From Symbiodinium natans (Eukaryota > Sar > Dinophyceae > Suessiales > Symbiodiniaceae), in NCBI GenBank assembly GCA_905221605.1, contig CAJNDS010002087.1, positions 5,001 through 69,000 on the forward strand: DNA of 64,000 nt, in the 5' to 3' direction. Below the pieces are notes generated by a model. The model saw nothing but the letters and a program-made list of their open reading frames with translations. It was not told the origin of the DNA and ran no database searches. Below are positions 1 through 9,896 of the stretch, piece after piece. A program made the position numbers and the translations under genes. Position 1 is the stretch's first letter. The number at the start of each line of letters is the position of its first letter.

Positions 1-16
1 CTCTCTCTCTCTATCT

Positions 17-81
<65 letters not shown>

Positions 82-175
82 TCTCTCTCTCTCTCTCTCT
101 CTCTCTCCTCTCTCTCTTCTCTCTGTCTTCTCTCTATCTTCTCTCTCTCTCTGTCCCTGTCTCGCTCTCTCCCTT
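1..175. repeat. (CT)n microsatellite
   Basis: Almost pure CT/TC dinucleotides with a few TTCT and CTAT interruptions. Frame-open stretches over it have no coding meaning. It runs off the left edge of the window. Confidence 0.97.
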
Positions 176-2681
176 GTTGCAACTTGCCCGTCAGGACTTG
201 GGCTTTACGTTGTCGCAAGACCAACCTAAAGCACACTCGGGGCTCTGAAGGGCAGGTTGTCTGAAGCAGGTGCGAGTCTCGGTTTTTTCAGGTACTGGTT
301 GCAGCTAAGGGTTTGTCCGGGCAAGCACTCAGTGACCCTCTTTGTCACAGCTCGCTCAACATCCTGTTGCAGACAGGGCAGGTGAAAAGCACCCAGCATC
401 TGCAGCACCTACTTCCAAGCCCGACGGCGAAGGCACACAACACCTCCCACCGAAGACAGAAGAGTGTGCTTCTCAAGGCCCTGGATGCTGGCGCACAGTG
501 GTGCAGCCATCCGCACTTGCAAAGCAAGCGCTGTTCCCGAGTGGCTCGACCATGAGCCGTTGAGTTGCCTTGAAAAAACTCAAGAGCCCGGCTTTTGGAA
601 GCGATGCGAGGGTTAAGCAGGTAGGAAGGTAGGGAAAAAAGCTACTAAAGTAATACACTGAAAGGAAGGGCCTTGGGACATGGGGAACTCGCATGAAGTG
701 CGAGCATCCACTGTAGATCCATGTCTCCGCTTGTAAGAGAACCCAAGATGACCAAGATTCTCAAGATCAGATGTCGGAGAACCCGGAAGCCCTTTTGTCC
801 CTTTGTTCTCCGAAGAGTAGGCAGAGGCGGCTCAGGGCAGCTCAGGAGCATGTTTGGCGGCTGTCTACCTACAAGCATTTAGATGTATTCAGAAAACACC
901 CCCCCGAACTTTCTCAAAAAGTCGGCTCGCCCGGCGCTTGGAACTCATAAACAAAGAGGACCCCAGAAGGCCCAAAGTTGAATGCTACCGAAGAACCTCG
1001 GACAAAAACCTACCCTCGCCCTGACCCTGGTCAAGTGGCTCTGTGCTCAGCAGAAGACGTAGTCTGGCAACACAACCTTTCGTGTCCGAATCCGAGTATG
1101 CCTTCTTCCGCGCCCCACAGCTCGGCACCGAGAGAAGTGCTCAAAGTTCTAGGGATCATTGGGCCTTAGCCACAAGTATTCCAGGAGCTGAGGGCTGTTG
1201 GGGGATCCTGGGATCTCAAGTGTTCATTGCGTTCAGGGGCTGTGGGTCGTTGGACATGCAGCTTCGCAGAGCTTCTTCGCACAGCTGTTTGGTTTTGGGG
1301 TCTTCGGGAATCTGCGACATGCTCGCTGCATGGGTCTATTTTTGTGCCGTTTTGGTCAATATGGGCAGGTGCCACAAGTGGCCTCCTTGTTCGGCCCTTC
1401 ATTGGGCACGCCCCCCCCCTCCCTTGTGAACAACACGCACGGCGTGGGTCGCAGATTCCTTGTGCCTGAGGCGACTTCAGGCGTCTCGCGCTGATCGGCC
1501 TATCAGCGCTGCTTGCATCAGCCGCTCCGATTGATAGCCCCCCCGCGGAGGTTTGTTTTTTGCTTGCAAGTGGTCCACTGCCGGGGTGGTTTGGCATTCT
1601 CTTAAGGGTTGAGGGCGTGGGATGGCATTCCGCTTTCTTGGGGAAAGGTGTCGACAAGAGCTTATTCCCTCCTGCAGTGCTCCCACAGCAGTTCATGTTG
1701 GCGATAGGAACTTTAGCACAAACCCTGAAGCCCTGAGAGAGTGAGGGAGAAGTCAAAACAAGACAAGAGAAAGACAATCGCAACTTCCACTCTCCGGCAG
1801 ATGTTGTGCCGTCTTGCGCATTCGAACCGCCATCCCTACTGCCCACAGCTTCACTGCAATCCCCCCCCCCCCCCACTACCACGGGCCCTGGTTCCTGGAC
1901 CCTCCAAACCATCAATACCCCAACACCGAAAAGCACAAAAAGGCGGACCGGTTGGAGACTGCGGAGAGACGCTTGCAACTGGAAGCGGGCGTCGACGCGA
2001 CATCTGCAGCAGCTCCGAGTAATTATGCAGTTTGACATACGTTTAGACGCCTTGGTAAAATTCACGTCAGGAGTCCTTGGGCACTGCCTCTTCGTCGCGG
2101 CGATCGCAGACCCTCCCTGACTACTACCAGCTCTTGAGTGACCCAGCCTCAGTTGCGGAAATGCGCACCACAAGAGCTTCAAGAAAGCGTTCCTTGAAGG
2201 TGTATGACGAACAGGCCTTACAAAAGCTTTAAATGGGGTTTGGTGTTCAGTCTTGGTTCGGGCGGAAGGCTTGACGCGGTTCCAAGGCCGGAGTCCGTTC
2301 AGAGCTGCTTAGAGACTTGAAGCGTGGGTGGCCAGTGCATGAACGCTTTCAGGAACATAAAAGGTTCGCACCGCTGAAGGACTTCAGAGAGTAACCTTCC
2401 ACAGTTCCCGCCAGACCATCATGCAAAAACCGTTCAACTTCCTGCGACACCCCGTAGGACCTTTAGGAGCTTCAGAGCCTCGCAGCTTCAAGATGAGTCC
2501 TACATCTGGTCCCTGAGGGTGCGTGTGGATGCTCTCGGACTTTTCTGGGGTTCTGGGGATTGAGGGTTTGGGATGCTGTGAGGTTGCAAGCCACAGTTGT
2601 TCCCAACCGCTGTTCAGTTTAGCACCAAGAGGGTCTTGGACTGCAGCTCTCCTTTGCAGTTTAAAGTTTTGGGGTTTCTAG
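176..2681. other. Non-coding / unresolved stretch upstream of the split J-domain gene
   Basis: No domain is recognisable here. Short open stretches exist on both strands, including one of 338 codons on the - strand listed separately. C-runs occur near 900, 1408 and 1861. A short + strand segment from 2161 beginning MRTTRASRKRSLKVYDEQ could be a basic first exon of the downstream J-domain gene, but nothing joins it convincingly. Confidence 0.5.
1166..2182 (-). CDS. Doubtful 338-codon open frame
   Basis: This frame stays open for 338 codons on the strand opposite to every convincing gene in the window. The translation is rich in Cys, Ser, Arg and Gly, crosses a C-run (read as a poly-Gly stretch), shows no domain, signal peptide or membrane helix, and has no clear codon bias. 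The + strand is also open in several frames over 1741-2120, which suggests low stop density rather than selection. It is probably not a gene. I list it only because its length is more than chance easily explains. Confidence 0.15.
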   Translation of the reverse strand: MKLLWCAFPQLRLGHSRAGSSQGGSAIAATKRQCPRTPDVNFTKASKRMSNCIITRSCCRCRVDARFQLQASLRSLQPVRLFVLFGVGVLMVWRVQEPGPVVVGGGGDCSEAVGSRDGGSNAQDGTTSAGEWKLRLSFSCLVLTSPSLSQGFRVCAKVPIANMNCCGSTAGGNKLLSTPFPKKAECHPTPSTLKRMPNHPGSGPLASKKQTSAGGLSIGAADASSADRPISARRLKSPQAQGICDPRRACCSQGRGGACPMKGRTRRPLVAPAHIDQNGTKIDPCSEHVADSRRPQNQTAVRRSSAKLHVQRPTAPERNEHLRSQDPPTALSSWNTCG

Positions 2682-5600
2682 GTCCTGCCGCCGAAGGTCA
2701 GTAGGGGCGCGGAGCTGAAGGACATCAAGAAGTCCTACCACCAGCTGGCCAAGAAGTACCATCCGGACATCCAAAAAGAAAAATAGCCTCCGCTTAACAC
2801 CGCTAGACCCCCATCCATCCTAAATTTGTCCGGGCAGTGGACATCTTTGGTTACTCGCCCGAAGTTGCATCACTTGTCCAGAAGAAGGAGGGATGGATGC
2901 GGAGGGCTCCAGGCCAACCTTTGCTGGGGAGATGGTAAAACAGAACTCCACTCCCTGGCCTCAATGCACTTCTAGAAACTGGGGAATCTGAGCCCACTCG
3001 TGAGGACCGCAACTTCGGCAACGAAGGCGCTGCACAGGCATCCCCTTTAAAGCAGCTTTGAGGATGTGGTGTTTTGGGGCTTATAGAGCTCAGGATTTTG
3101 AATATTTTGATAGGGGTGTCAGGCCTCGCTCCACTCGCTCGTTGAAGGCTTGACTAGTTTGGAGCTTGCAAGGCCGTGGCTGGGAGTTTCGGAGACATGA
3201 TTTCCCGGACAGTCCAATGGAATTTTCGGGTGCAGTCCAAAGGCAAGGAACGCAAAAACTCGATCGCGCATGTTTTTCCTCAAACAGGGTTGCTTGCTGT
3301 TTCTTTCCAAGAATTCCGACCTAGCCGGATGCTCCGGCCGGGTCCCTGGGCTGCTTGTCCCACTTGACCCCCTTTGCGTCCCTTCATGTGGGTGGCCTCG
3401 GCTGGTGAGCGCTTTTCAACTTGGCCCGGTACGCTGGACCCTGTGCGGAGACGTTCCAAGTTTCAGTTTTCCGCCCATGCGAATATTGGCCTGGTGAGGT
3501 CAGTCATGCACAGGCTACATCTAACACGGAGGGAGGGGGAGGGAGGGGGAGTGACGATGCCGATGATGCCGATGCTCATGTTGCTTGCATCAAAAAACGG
3601 GCCTTTTTCGGCCCCTCCGCAGGGCACATATAGAGCCCTGTGATGCCTTCCTTGGCCTTTTTGCCCACGATGATTTTGATTATTCTAGAAATTGCCCTTG
3701 TGTGATTTTCCCTCCTGGTTAAGTTTTATATGTCGTTTTGAAGCGGGGCCCGTGGAAGGGTGTCGGGTCCCAATAGGGGCTCACACCTGGCCCTGGGGTT
3801 CCCCCTAGCCCAGGCCATCATGTTGCACTTGCGTTTTGCCACCTCGTAACTTCATCCAGAGTCCTTCATTCATCTAGTTCGGCCTGGGCAGCGGGGGCTC
3901 TTCTGTAACTAGCTATAGGATTTGTCCTCAACTCGATGCCGTAAGTCGTACAAAGTTGTTTTGTCAAAAACGGGTGGGCCCGGCCTGGTCAGGCCCTTGG
4001 CCACCCCCGGCATGCGGCACCGGGTGGCAAAAACGCGCTTGAGGTCTCTTATCATGTTAACTAGTCGGCATTGAGTTAGGACAGTTAGGACACCCAATTC
4101 CCCTAAGTAGAAAGTGTTTCTGATGCTCACTTTGCTCAAGGCGAGAAACATAATGACATGCCCGAGTGCTTGCAAGGGTTTAGGGTTTAAGGACTCTGGA
4201 CATCTCTGGACGGCCGTCACTCACGAGCAGGCTGCAGTACGGACTCTGGGCCTTTTCTTTTCGCCGTCAACTCACAAGAACTCATCTGCAGTACGGATTG
4301 TGGGAGCCACCCAAAAACATCCTCAGCTGCAGTACGGTCTTTGGGCCTTTGCTTTTCGCCGCCAACCCGAGAAGTCCTCAGCTGTAGTGCAGAATCTGGG
4401 CTTTAGCTTTTCGCCGTCAGCCAAAAAAATCCTCGGTTGCAGTGCGGGCTGAGCTATTTTGATCCGATGGATTTCCCTGCTGAGCAACGTTGATCCTATG
4501 GATTTCCCTGCTGAGCAACGTTGATCCGATGGATTTCTTAGCTTGCCCCTCCTTGCTGGAAAAGCGAGAGCGAGCATGGCCCAGCTGTAGTACGGACTCC
4601 GCCGTCATCGCCAAATTCGCAGCCGTCACCGCAAAAGTCCCACGCTGCAGTACGGAATCTGGACCTTTGCCTCCGGCGTCAAGGAAAGTATCCTGAGCCC
4701 TCACTTTTCGCCGTCGCCCAAAAAAATCTTCAGCTGGGAATGTGGGCCATTGCTTCGCGCCGCACCCGGCAAAATCATCAGCTGCAATGCAGGCTCCGCC
4801 GTCACCGAAAACTCCTCAGCTGCAATACGGTCTGGGCCTTTGCTTCCAAGAAAATTTGTGTGATCATCAAGTATTGCAAGCATAGGGCACTCCCCAAGAC
4901 TTCATTCAAGCCAAGCTAGCCGACCTTACAGCAGTCCAAAAGGAATGAACGCAAAAACTCGACACTTGTAGTTAAAATTTGTCAAAAGGGACTTTCTGTG
5001 ATCATCAGTATGAAGGCATCCCCAAGGCAAGAAAAGCAAACTCGATAGCGCAAATATTTCAGAAGGAAACTTCTGCGATCATCGAGTTTCGCAAGCATAT
5101 CGGAAACTTGCTTTTATTCATGCGGGCGGCCGACCTCAAAACAATCCAAAAGCAAAAGAACGCAAAAACTCGATAGCTCAAATTCTCAGAAGGGAATTTC
5201 TGCGATCATCAAGTATCGCAAACATAGGGAACTCCCCAAGGAACCTCAAGCTCGATAGCTCAACATTTGACGGGGGACTCATGCGATCCTAAATTATCGC
5301 AAACGTGGGAATATCCCCAAGACATCCGTCTCCTCAAGGAGGGTCGCAGCTGATGCTCATGATGTCCGCGCTTGGCGGGGCCGTCTTCTGAAGGGAGATC
5401 GCAGCTGATGCTCATGATGCTCGCTTTGGGGGCCTGTCTCCTGAACGAGGGTCGCAGCAGATGCTCAAGATGCTCACTTTCGGGGTTCGTCTCCTGAAGG
5501 AGGGTCACAGCTGATGCTCATGATGCTGGCTTTGGGGGCCCGTCTCCTGAAGGAGGGTCGCAGCTTATCCTCATGATGCTCGCTGTGGGGGCCCGTCTCC

Positions 5601-8600
5601 TAAAAAGGAAGGTCGCAGCTGATGCTCATGATGCTCGCTGTGAGGGCCCATCTCCTGAAGGTCTCCTGAAGGAGGGTCGCTGATGCTCATGATGGCTCGC
5701 TTTGCCGGGCCGTCTCCTGAAGAGGGTTGCAGCTGATGCTCATGATGCTCGCTGCTTTGCGGGCCCCTGAAGGAGGTCGCAGTTGATTCTCATGATGCTC
5801 GCTTTGTGCTTTGGGGGCCCGTCTCCTGCAGGACGGTCGCAGACCGTCTCCTGAACGAGGGCCGCAGCTGATGCTCATGATGCACACTTTTGGGCCCGTC
5901 TCCTGAAAGACGGTTGCAGCTGCTGCTCGTGATGCTCGCTTTGGGGGCCGACTGTTTTTCGAAGGAGGGCCACGCCTGATGCTCATGATGCTCGCTTTGT
6001 GGGCCCGTTTCTTGAAGGAGGGCCGCAGCTGATGCTCATGATGCTCGCTTTGGGGGCCGTCGCTTTGTGGGCCCATCTCCTGAAGGAGGATCGCAGCTGA
6101 TGCTCATGATGCTCGCTTTGAGGGCCTGTCTCCTGCAGGAGGGTCGGAGCTGATGCTCATGATGATCGCCTTGTGGGCCCGTCCTGAAGGAGGGTCGCAG
6201 CAGTGCTCATGATGCGCGCTTTGGGGCCCATCTCCTGAAAGACGGTCGCAGCTATTGCTCGTGATGCTCGCTTTGGGGGCCCGTCTCCTGAAGGAGGGTC
6301 GCAGCTGATGCTCAAGATGCTCGCTTTGGGGCCTGTCTCCTGAAGGAGGGTAGCAGCTGATGCTCATGATGCTCGCTTTGGGGGCCTGTCTCCTGAAGGA
6401 GGGTCGCAGCTGATGCTCATGATGCTCGCTTTGGGGGCCTGTCTCCTGAAGGAGGGTCGCAGCTGATGCTCATGATGCTCGCTTTGGGGGCCTGTCTCCT
6501 GAAGGAGGGTAGCAGCTGATGCTCATGATGCTCGCTTTGGGGGCCTGTCTGCTGAAGGAGGGTCGCAGCTGATGCTCATGATGCGCGCTTTGGGGCCCGT
6601 CTCCTGAAAGACGGTCGCAGCTATTGCTCGTGATGCTCGCTTTGTGGGCCCGTCTCCTGAAGGAGCGTCGCAGCTGATGCTCATGATGCGCGCTTTGGGG
6701 CCCGTCTCCTGAAAAAGGGTCGCAGCTGATGCTCATGATGCCCGCTTTGTGGGACGTCTCCTCAAGGAGGGTCAGCTGATGCTCATGATGCTCGCGTTGT
6801 GGGGCCCCGTCTCCTGAAGGAGCGTCGCAGCTGATGCTCGTGATGCGCGCTTTGGGGCCCGTCTCCTGAAGGAGGGTCGCAGCTAGCTCGTGATGCCCGC
6901 TTTGTGGGCCCGTCTCCTCAAGCATGATGCTCGCGTTGTGGGGCCCGTCTCCTGAAGGAGGGTCGCAGCTGATGCTCATGATGCCCGCTTTGGGGCCCGT
7001 CTCCTGGAGGGTCGCAGCTGATGCTCATGATGCCCGCTTTGTGGGCCCGTCTCCTCAAGGAGGGTCGCAGCTGATGCTCATGATGCTCGCGTTGTGGGGC
7101 CCGTCTCCTGAAGGAGCGTCGCAGCTGATGCTCATGAGGCGCGCTTTGAGGCCCGTCTCCTGAAGGAGGGTCGCAGCTGATGCTCATGATGCCCGCTTTG
7201 TGGGCCCGTCTCCTGAAGGAGGGTCGCAGCTGATGCTCATGATGCTCGCGTTGTGGGGCCCGTCTCCTGGAGGAGGGTCGCAGCTGATGCTCATGATGCG
7301 CGCTTTGGGGCCCGTCTCCTCAAGGAGGGTCGCAGCTGATGCTCATGATGCTCGCGTTGTGGGGCCCCGTCTCCTCAGGGAGCGTCGCAGCTGATGCTCG
7401 TGATGCTCGCTTTGGGGGCCCGTCTCCTGAAGGAGGGTCGCAGCTGATGCTCAAGATGCTTGCTTTGGGGGCCTGTCTCCTGAAGGAGGGTCGCAGCTGA
7501 TGCTCATGATGCTTGCTTTGGGGGCGTGTCTCCTGAAGGAGGGTCAGAGCTGATGCTCATGATGCCCGCTTTGGGGCCCGTCTCCTGAAGGAGGGTCGCA
7601 GCTGATGCTCATGATGCCCGCTTTGTGGGCCCGTCTCCTCAAGGAGGGTCGCAGCTGATGCTCAAGATGCTCGCGTTGTGGGGTCCCGTCTCCTGAAGGA
7701 GCGTCGCAGCTGATGCTCGTGATGCGCGCTTTGGGGCCCGTCTCCTGAAGGAGGGTCGCAGCTGATGCTCATGATGCCCGCTTTGTGGGCCCGTCTCCTC
7801 AAGGAGAGTCGCAGCTGATGCTCATGATGCTCGCGTTGTGGGGCCCGTCTCCTGAAGGAGGGTCGCAGCTGATGCTCATGATGCGCGCTTTGGGGCCCGT
7901 CTCCTGAAGGAGGGTCGCAGCTGATGCTCATGATGTCCGCTTTGTGGGCCCGTCTCCTGAAGGAGGGTCGCAGCTGATGCTCATGATGCCCGCTTTGTGG
8001 GCCCGTCTCCATGCTCGCGTTGTGGGGCCCGTCTCCTGAAGGAGGGTCGCAGCTGATGCTCATGATGGCCCGTCTCCTCAAGGAGGGTCGCAGCTGATGC
8101 TCATGATGCTCGCGTTGTGGGGCCCGTCTCCTGAAGGAGGGTCGCAGCTGATGCTCATGCCGTCTCCTCAAGGAGGGTCGCAACTGATGCTCATGAGGCT
8201 CGCGTTGTGGGGCCCCGTCTCCTCAAGGAGCGTCGCAGCTGATGCTCGTGATGCGCGCTTTGGGGCCCGTCTCCTGAAGGAGGGTCGCAGCTGATGCTCA
8301 TGATGCCCGCTTTGGGGGCCCGTCTCCTCCAGGAGGGTCGCAGCTGATGCTCATGAGGCTCGCGTTGTGGGGCCTGTCTCCTGAAGGAGGGTCGCGTAGA
8401 GGCCTGGAGCGAGCACCCGTAGCGTCCCGCGCGTAGTCCGTTTTTGAGCTCGCAACAATCGCAAATATCACCTCACGCGCATGTGACTTTTCATATATAT
8501 ATATATATATATAAGATGTATGTATGTATGTATACGCCAGGATTGATCAGAAGCGAACCTGAGAATCCCCTTGAACTTAGATGATGTGGCCGATGTTGAG

Positions 8601-9139
8601 CAAGAATCTATGCACAATTAAGACCTGAATCCTGAAGCCTATGCACGCTGCCAGGCGAAGTTCCAAAGCCTCGAAAAAGCTTATGATGCTTTGGCTACAT
8701 TCTTGCTGTTTTTCATGCAAGTTTACTGTACCGGGAGTTTAGGCTTTAATTACAGGCTTCACTTTTCGTATCTTTTCGTTTTATCCCTGCTCGCTGCCAG
8801 AAGGCTGGACTTAGACCTATTGCGTAGGTTCTGGAGGCAAATCCCTCTCCTTCCGAGGCCATTCTAGGCGACGAGGAGAAGCGACGCACGTACGACTGGT
8901 CACATCCGGAGGCAGGCACTCAGCCATACGACCCCTGCCCCTGGGCTCAATCTGAGAATTCACCAGCTTTCAAGCCCAGAGCCAGTGAAAAACTGAACAA
9001 TCAATTGGGAGCTGCCCCTGAAAAGGTGCGTTGATAGATTTCAGGTTGGGAGGCACTGCCCAAAGCCACCCCCAAGGTGCTGATGTCCAATGCCAAGCTC
9101 ATTCGCGCTGCAAGCAGAATCAGTTGGACGAACCCTACT
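2682..9139 (+). CDS. J-domain (DnaJ-like) co-chaperone gene split over at least four exons
   Basis: Four segments rebuild one J-domain. Exon 1 (2682-2777) reads VSRGAELKDIKKSYHQLAKK followed by YHPDIQK, with the HPD motif needed to stimulate Hsp70 ATPase. Exon 2 (about 8622-8693) reads DLNPEAYARCQAKFQSLEKA then YDAL, which is helix III. Exon 3 (8868-8984) continues GDEEKRRTYDW, the helix IV end, then a Trp/Pro-rich tail. Exon 4 (9045-9139) reads GWEALPKATPKVLMSNAKLI and ends at a GTAAGT donor. The exon 3/4 intron is GT-AG (8985-9044). Junctions 1/2 and 2/3 keep frame only if one G is shared at both intron ends. Intron 1 is about 5.8 kb and consists largely of tandem repeats. The N-terminus (perhaps an organelle-targeting exon) and the 3' end are not resolved; a frame from about 9267 after TTTCAG may be exon 5. 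The J-domain call is secure; the Hsp70 partner and compartment are unknown. It could be a decayed gene. Confidence 0.8.
2787..4189. other. Intron 1 of the split J-domain gene, unique part
   Basis: No coding segment is convincing here. It contains one diverged copy (about 3228-3275, around AACGCAAAAACTCGATCGCG) of the ~110-bp repeat that is tandem at 4850-5300, plus a short purine-rich tract at 3531-3552. Confidence 0.5.
4190..4860. repeat. Degenerate ~60-75-bp tandem repeat (CAGCTGCAGTACGG family)
   Basis: Repeats of a unit built from AGCTGCAGTACGG, TCTGGGCCTTTGCTTTTCGCC and a GTCA..AAAAATCCTC spacer. At least eight diverged copies are visible. Open frames across it are by-products of the repetition. 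Confidence 0.85.
4459..4540. repeat. 32-bp direct repeat, about 2.5 copies
   Basis: The unit GATCCGATGGATTTCCCTGC plus TGAGCAACGTT occurs twice in full, followed by a partial third copy. It is embedded in the larger degenerate array. Confidence 0.9.
4850..5320. repeat. ~110-bp tandem repeat (AACGCAAAAACTCGATAGC family)
   Basis: About four diverged copies share AACGCAAAAACTCGATAGC, a CAAATnTTCAGAAGG segment, TTTCTGCGATCATCAAGT and ATCGCAAACATAGGGAACTC. An isolated copy lies at about 3228-3275, so the family is also dispersed within the same intron. Confidence 0.85.
5320..8395. repeat. 53-bp satellite array, roughly 55-58 copies
   Basis: The unit is about 53 bp: CTGAAGGAGGGTCGCAGCTG, then ATGCTCATGATGCTCGCTTT, then GGGGGCCCGTCTC. 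Variants (TTTGTGGGCCC, GTTGTGGGGCCC, CTCAAGGAGG, CGCGCTTTGG) alternate with a partly regular order, so there is a higher-order structure. 53 is not a multiple of 3, so each strand cycles through all frames. The Arg/Ser/His-rich open frames on the - strand (for example 7662-8183) are artefacts. Confidence 0.97.
8491..8533. repeat. (TA)n / (TATG)n microsatellite
   Basis: An AT dinucleotide run grades into TATG tetranucleotides, just before exon 2 of the split J-domain gene. Confidence 0.9.
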
Positions 9140-9784
9140 GTAAGTGAGCCTTGTCTTCAAGGTTGTTTAGGGGTGAAGGGTGAAGCTTGTGAAGGCCTTG
9201 GGGGCTTCAATTCCTGAACCGAAGAAGGCAGAGGACTTTGTGGGGTTGTTGGCCTTAGGCATGTTCGTTTCAGGGCATACAGGGCCTCGCTTTGTCTCAC
9301 ATCGGGGAACGTCCACAAGGCTCTGGGTTTGAGCTTCGCCATAGTAAATATAGTGGCATAAAAGGCTTGGACTTTGGGAGTTTGGATTTCTGAGCTGAAG
9401 CCAAGCCGGCGGGGACATCGAGAAAAGCGTGCGCGCTAACCAAGAACTGTATAGTATAGCCTCACAAGCTCTGCAGGCAGAAGCCGCTACACCCCGTCCA
9501 AGGGCGAGTGACGCTTGGCCTTGCGAAAGGTAGTGTGCATCTTGAATCACGATTTGCCATGCCTGCCGGTGTGCCGAGTGTGAGCGTCGAAACCCACGAG
9601 GCCCAAGGAGAAAAGATCTCCAAGCAAAGGCACAGATTGCAGTACAGATTGAAACCCATGAGCCCGGCACATTCGCACATTCAAGGCGATACCTGCTCTA
9701 AAGTGCTATAAGACACAAAAGCCCAAATGGCTACGGCTCAGCTATAACTGAGAAGGCACAAAGCAGAGGCCCTCACATTTCGCC
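9140..9784. other. Spacer between the J-domain gene and the ferlin-like gene
   Basis: It starts with the GTAAGT donor of J-domain exon 4. After TTTCGTTTCAG a frame is open from about 9267 to 9405 (starting GIQGLALSHIGERPQGSGFE) and could be a further J-domain-gene exon. Apart from the spliced-leader-like match at 9716-9736 I see nothing else. Confidence 0.5.
9716..9736 (-). other. Spliced-leader-like (DinoSL-like) sequence, - strand
   Basis: Read on the - strand, the core is CCGTAGCCATTTGGGC. The dinoflagellate trans-spliced leader begins CCGTAGCCATTTTGGC. Over 21 positions I count 17 identities. Genomic relics of this leader are known from retroposed dinoflagellate mRNAs. Here it points away from the ferlin gene, with no recognisable retrogene beside it. 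It could be a relic, a fragment of an SL RNA gene, or chance. Confidence 0.4.
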
Positions 9785-9886
9785 ATGTCCGGCGGCATGT
9801 TGCAGGCCCAGGCCCAAATGGCGCGCATGGCGGTGGCCGGCCCATCCTTTGACTGCAGCCTCCCCAAGGAATGCTTGAGTAGCGAG
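9785..9886 (+). CDS. Possible first exon of the ferlin-like gene
   Basis: An ATG at 9785 opens 34 codons beginning MSGGMLQAQAQMARMAVAGP. The sequence then continues GTGGTC and reaches TTTTCAG ending at 10016. Removing 9887-10016 (130 nt, GT-AG) joins phase 0 to phase 0 with the long frame at EEEARVQMNLL, just before the first C2-like domain. The alternative is that translation starts at 9897 inside this putative intron, giving a Lys/Arg/Pro-rich leader crossing a C-run. I prefer the spliced model. Confidence 0.5.
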
Positions 9887-9896
9887 GTGGTCCTGG

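Noticed and set aside
5687-8183. Ser/His/Arg-rich - strand frames of up to 173 codons
   Set aside because: They arise from the 53-bp satellite, whose length makes every frame alternate; no start, stop or domain is conserved.
5320-8395. CRISPR-like array
   Set aside because: The units are contiguous 53-bp tandem copies without unique spacers, in a eukaryotic intron.
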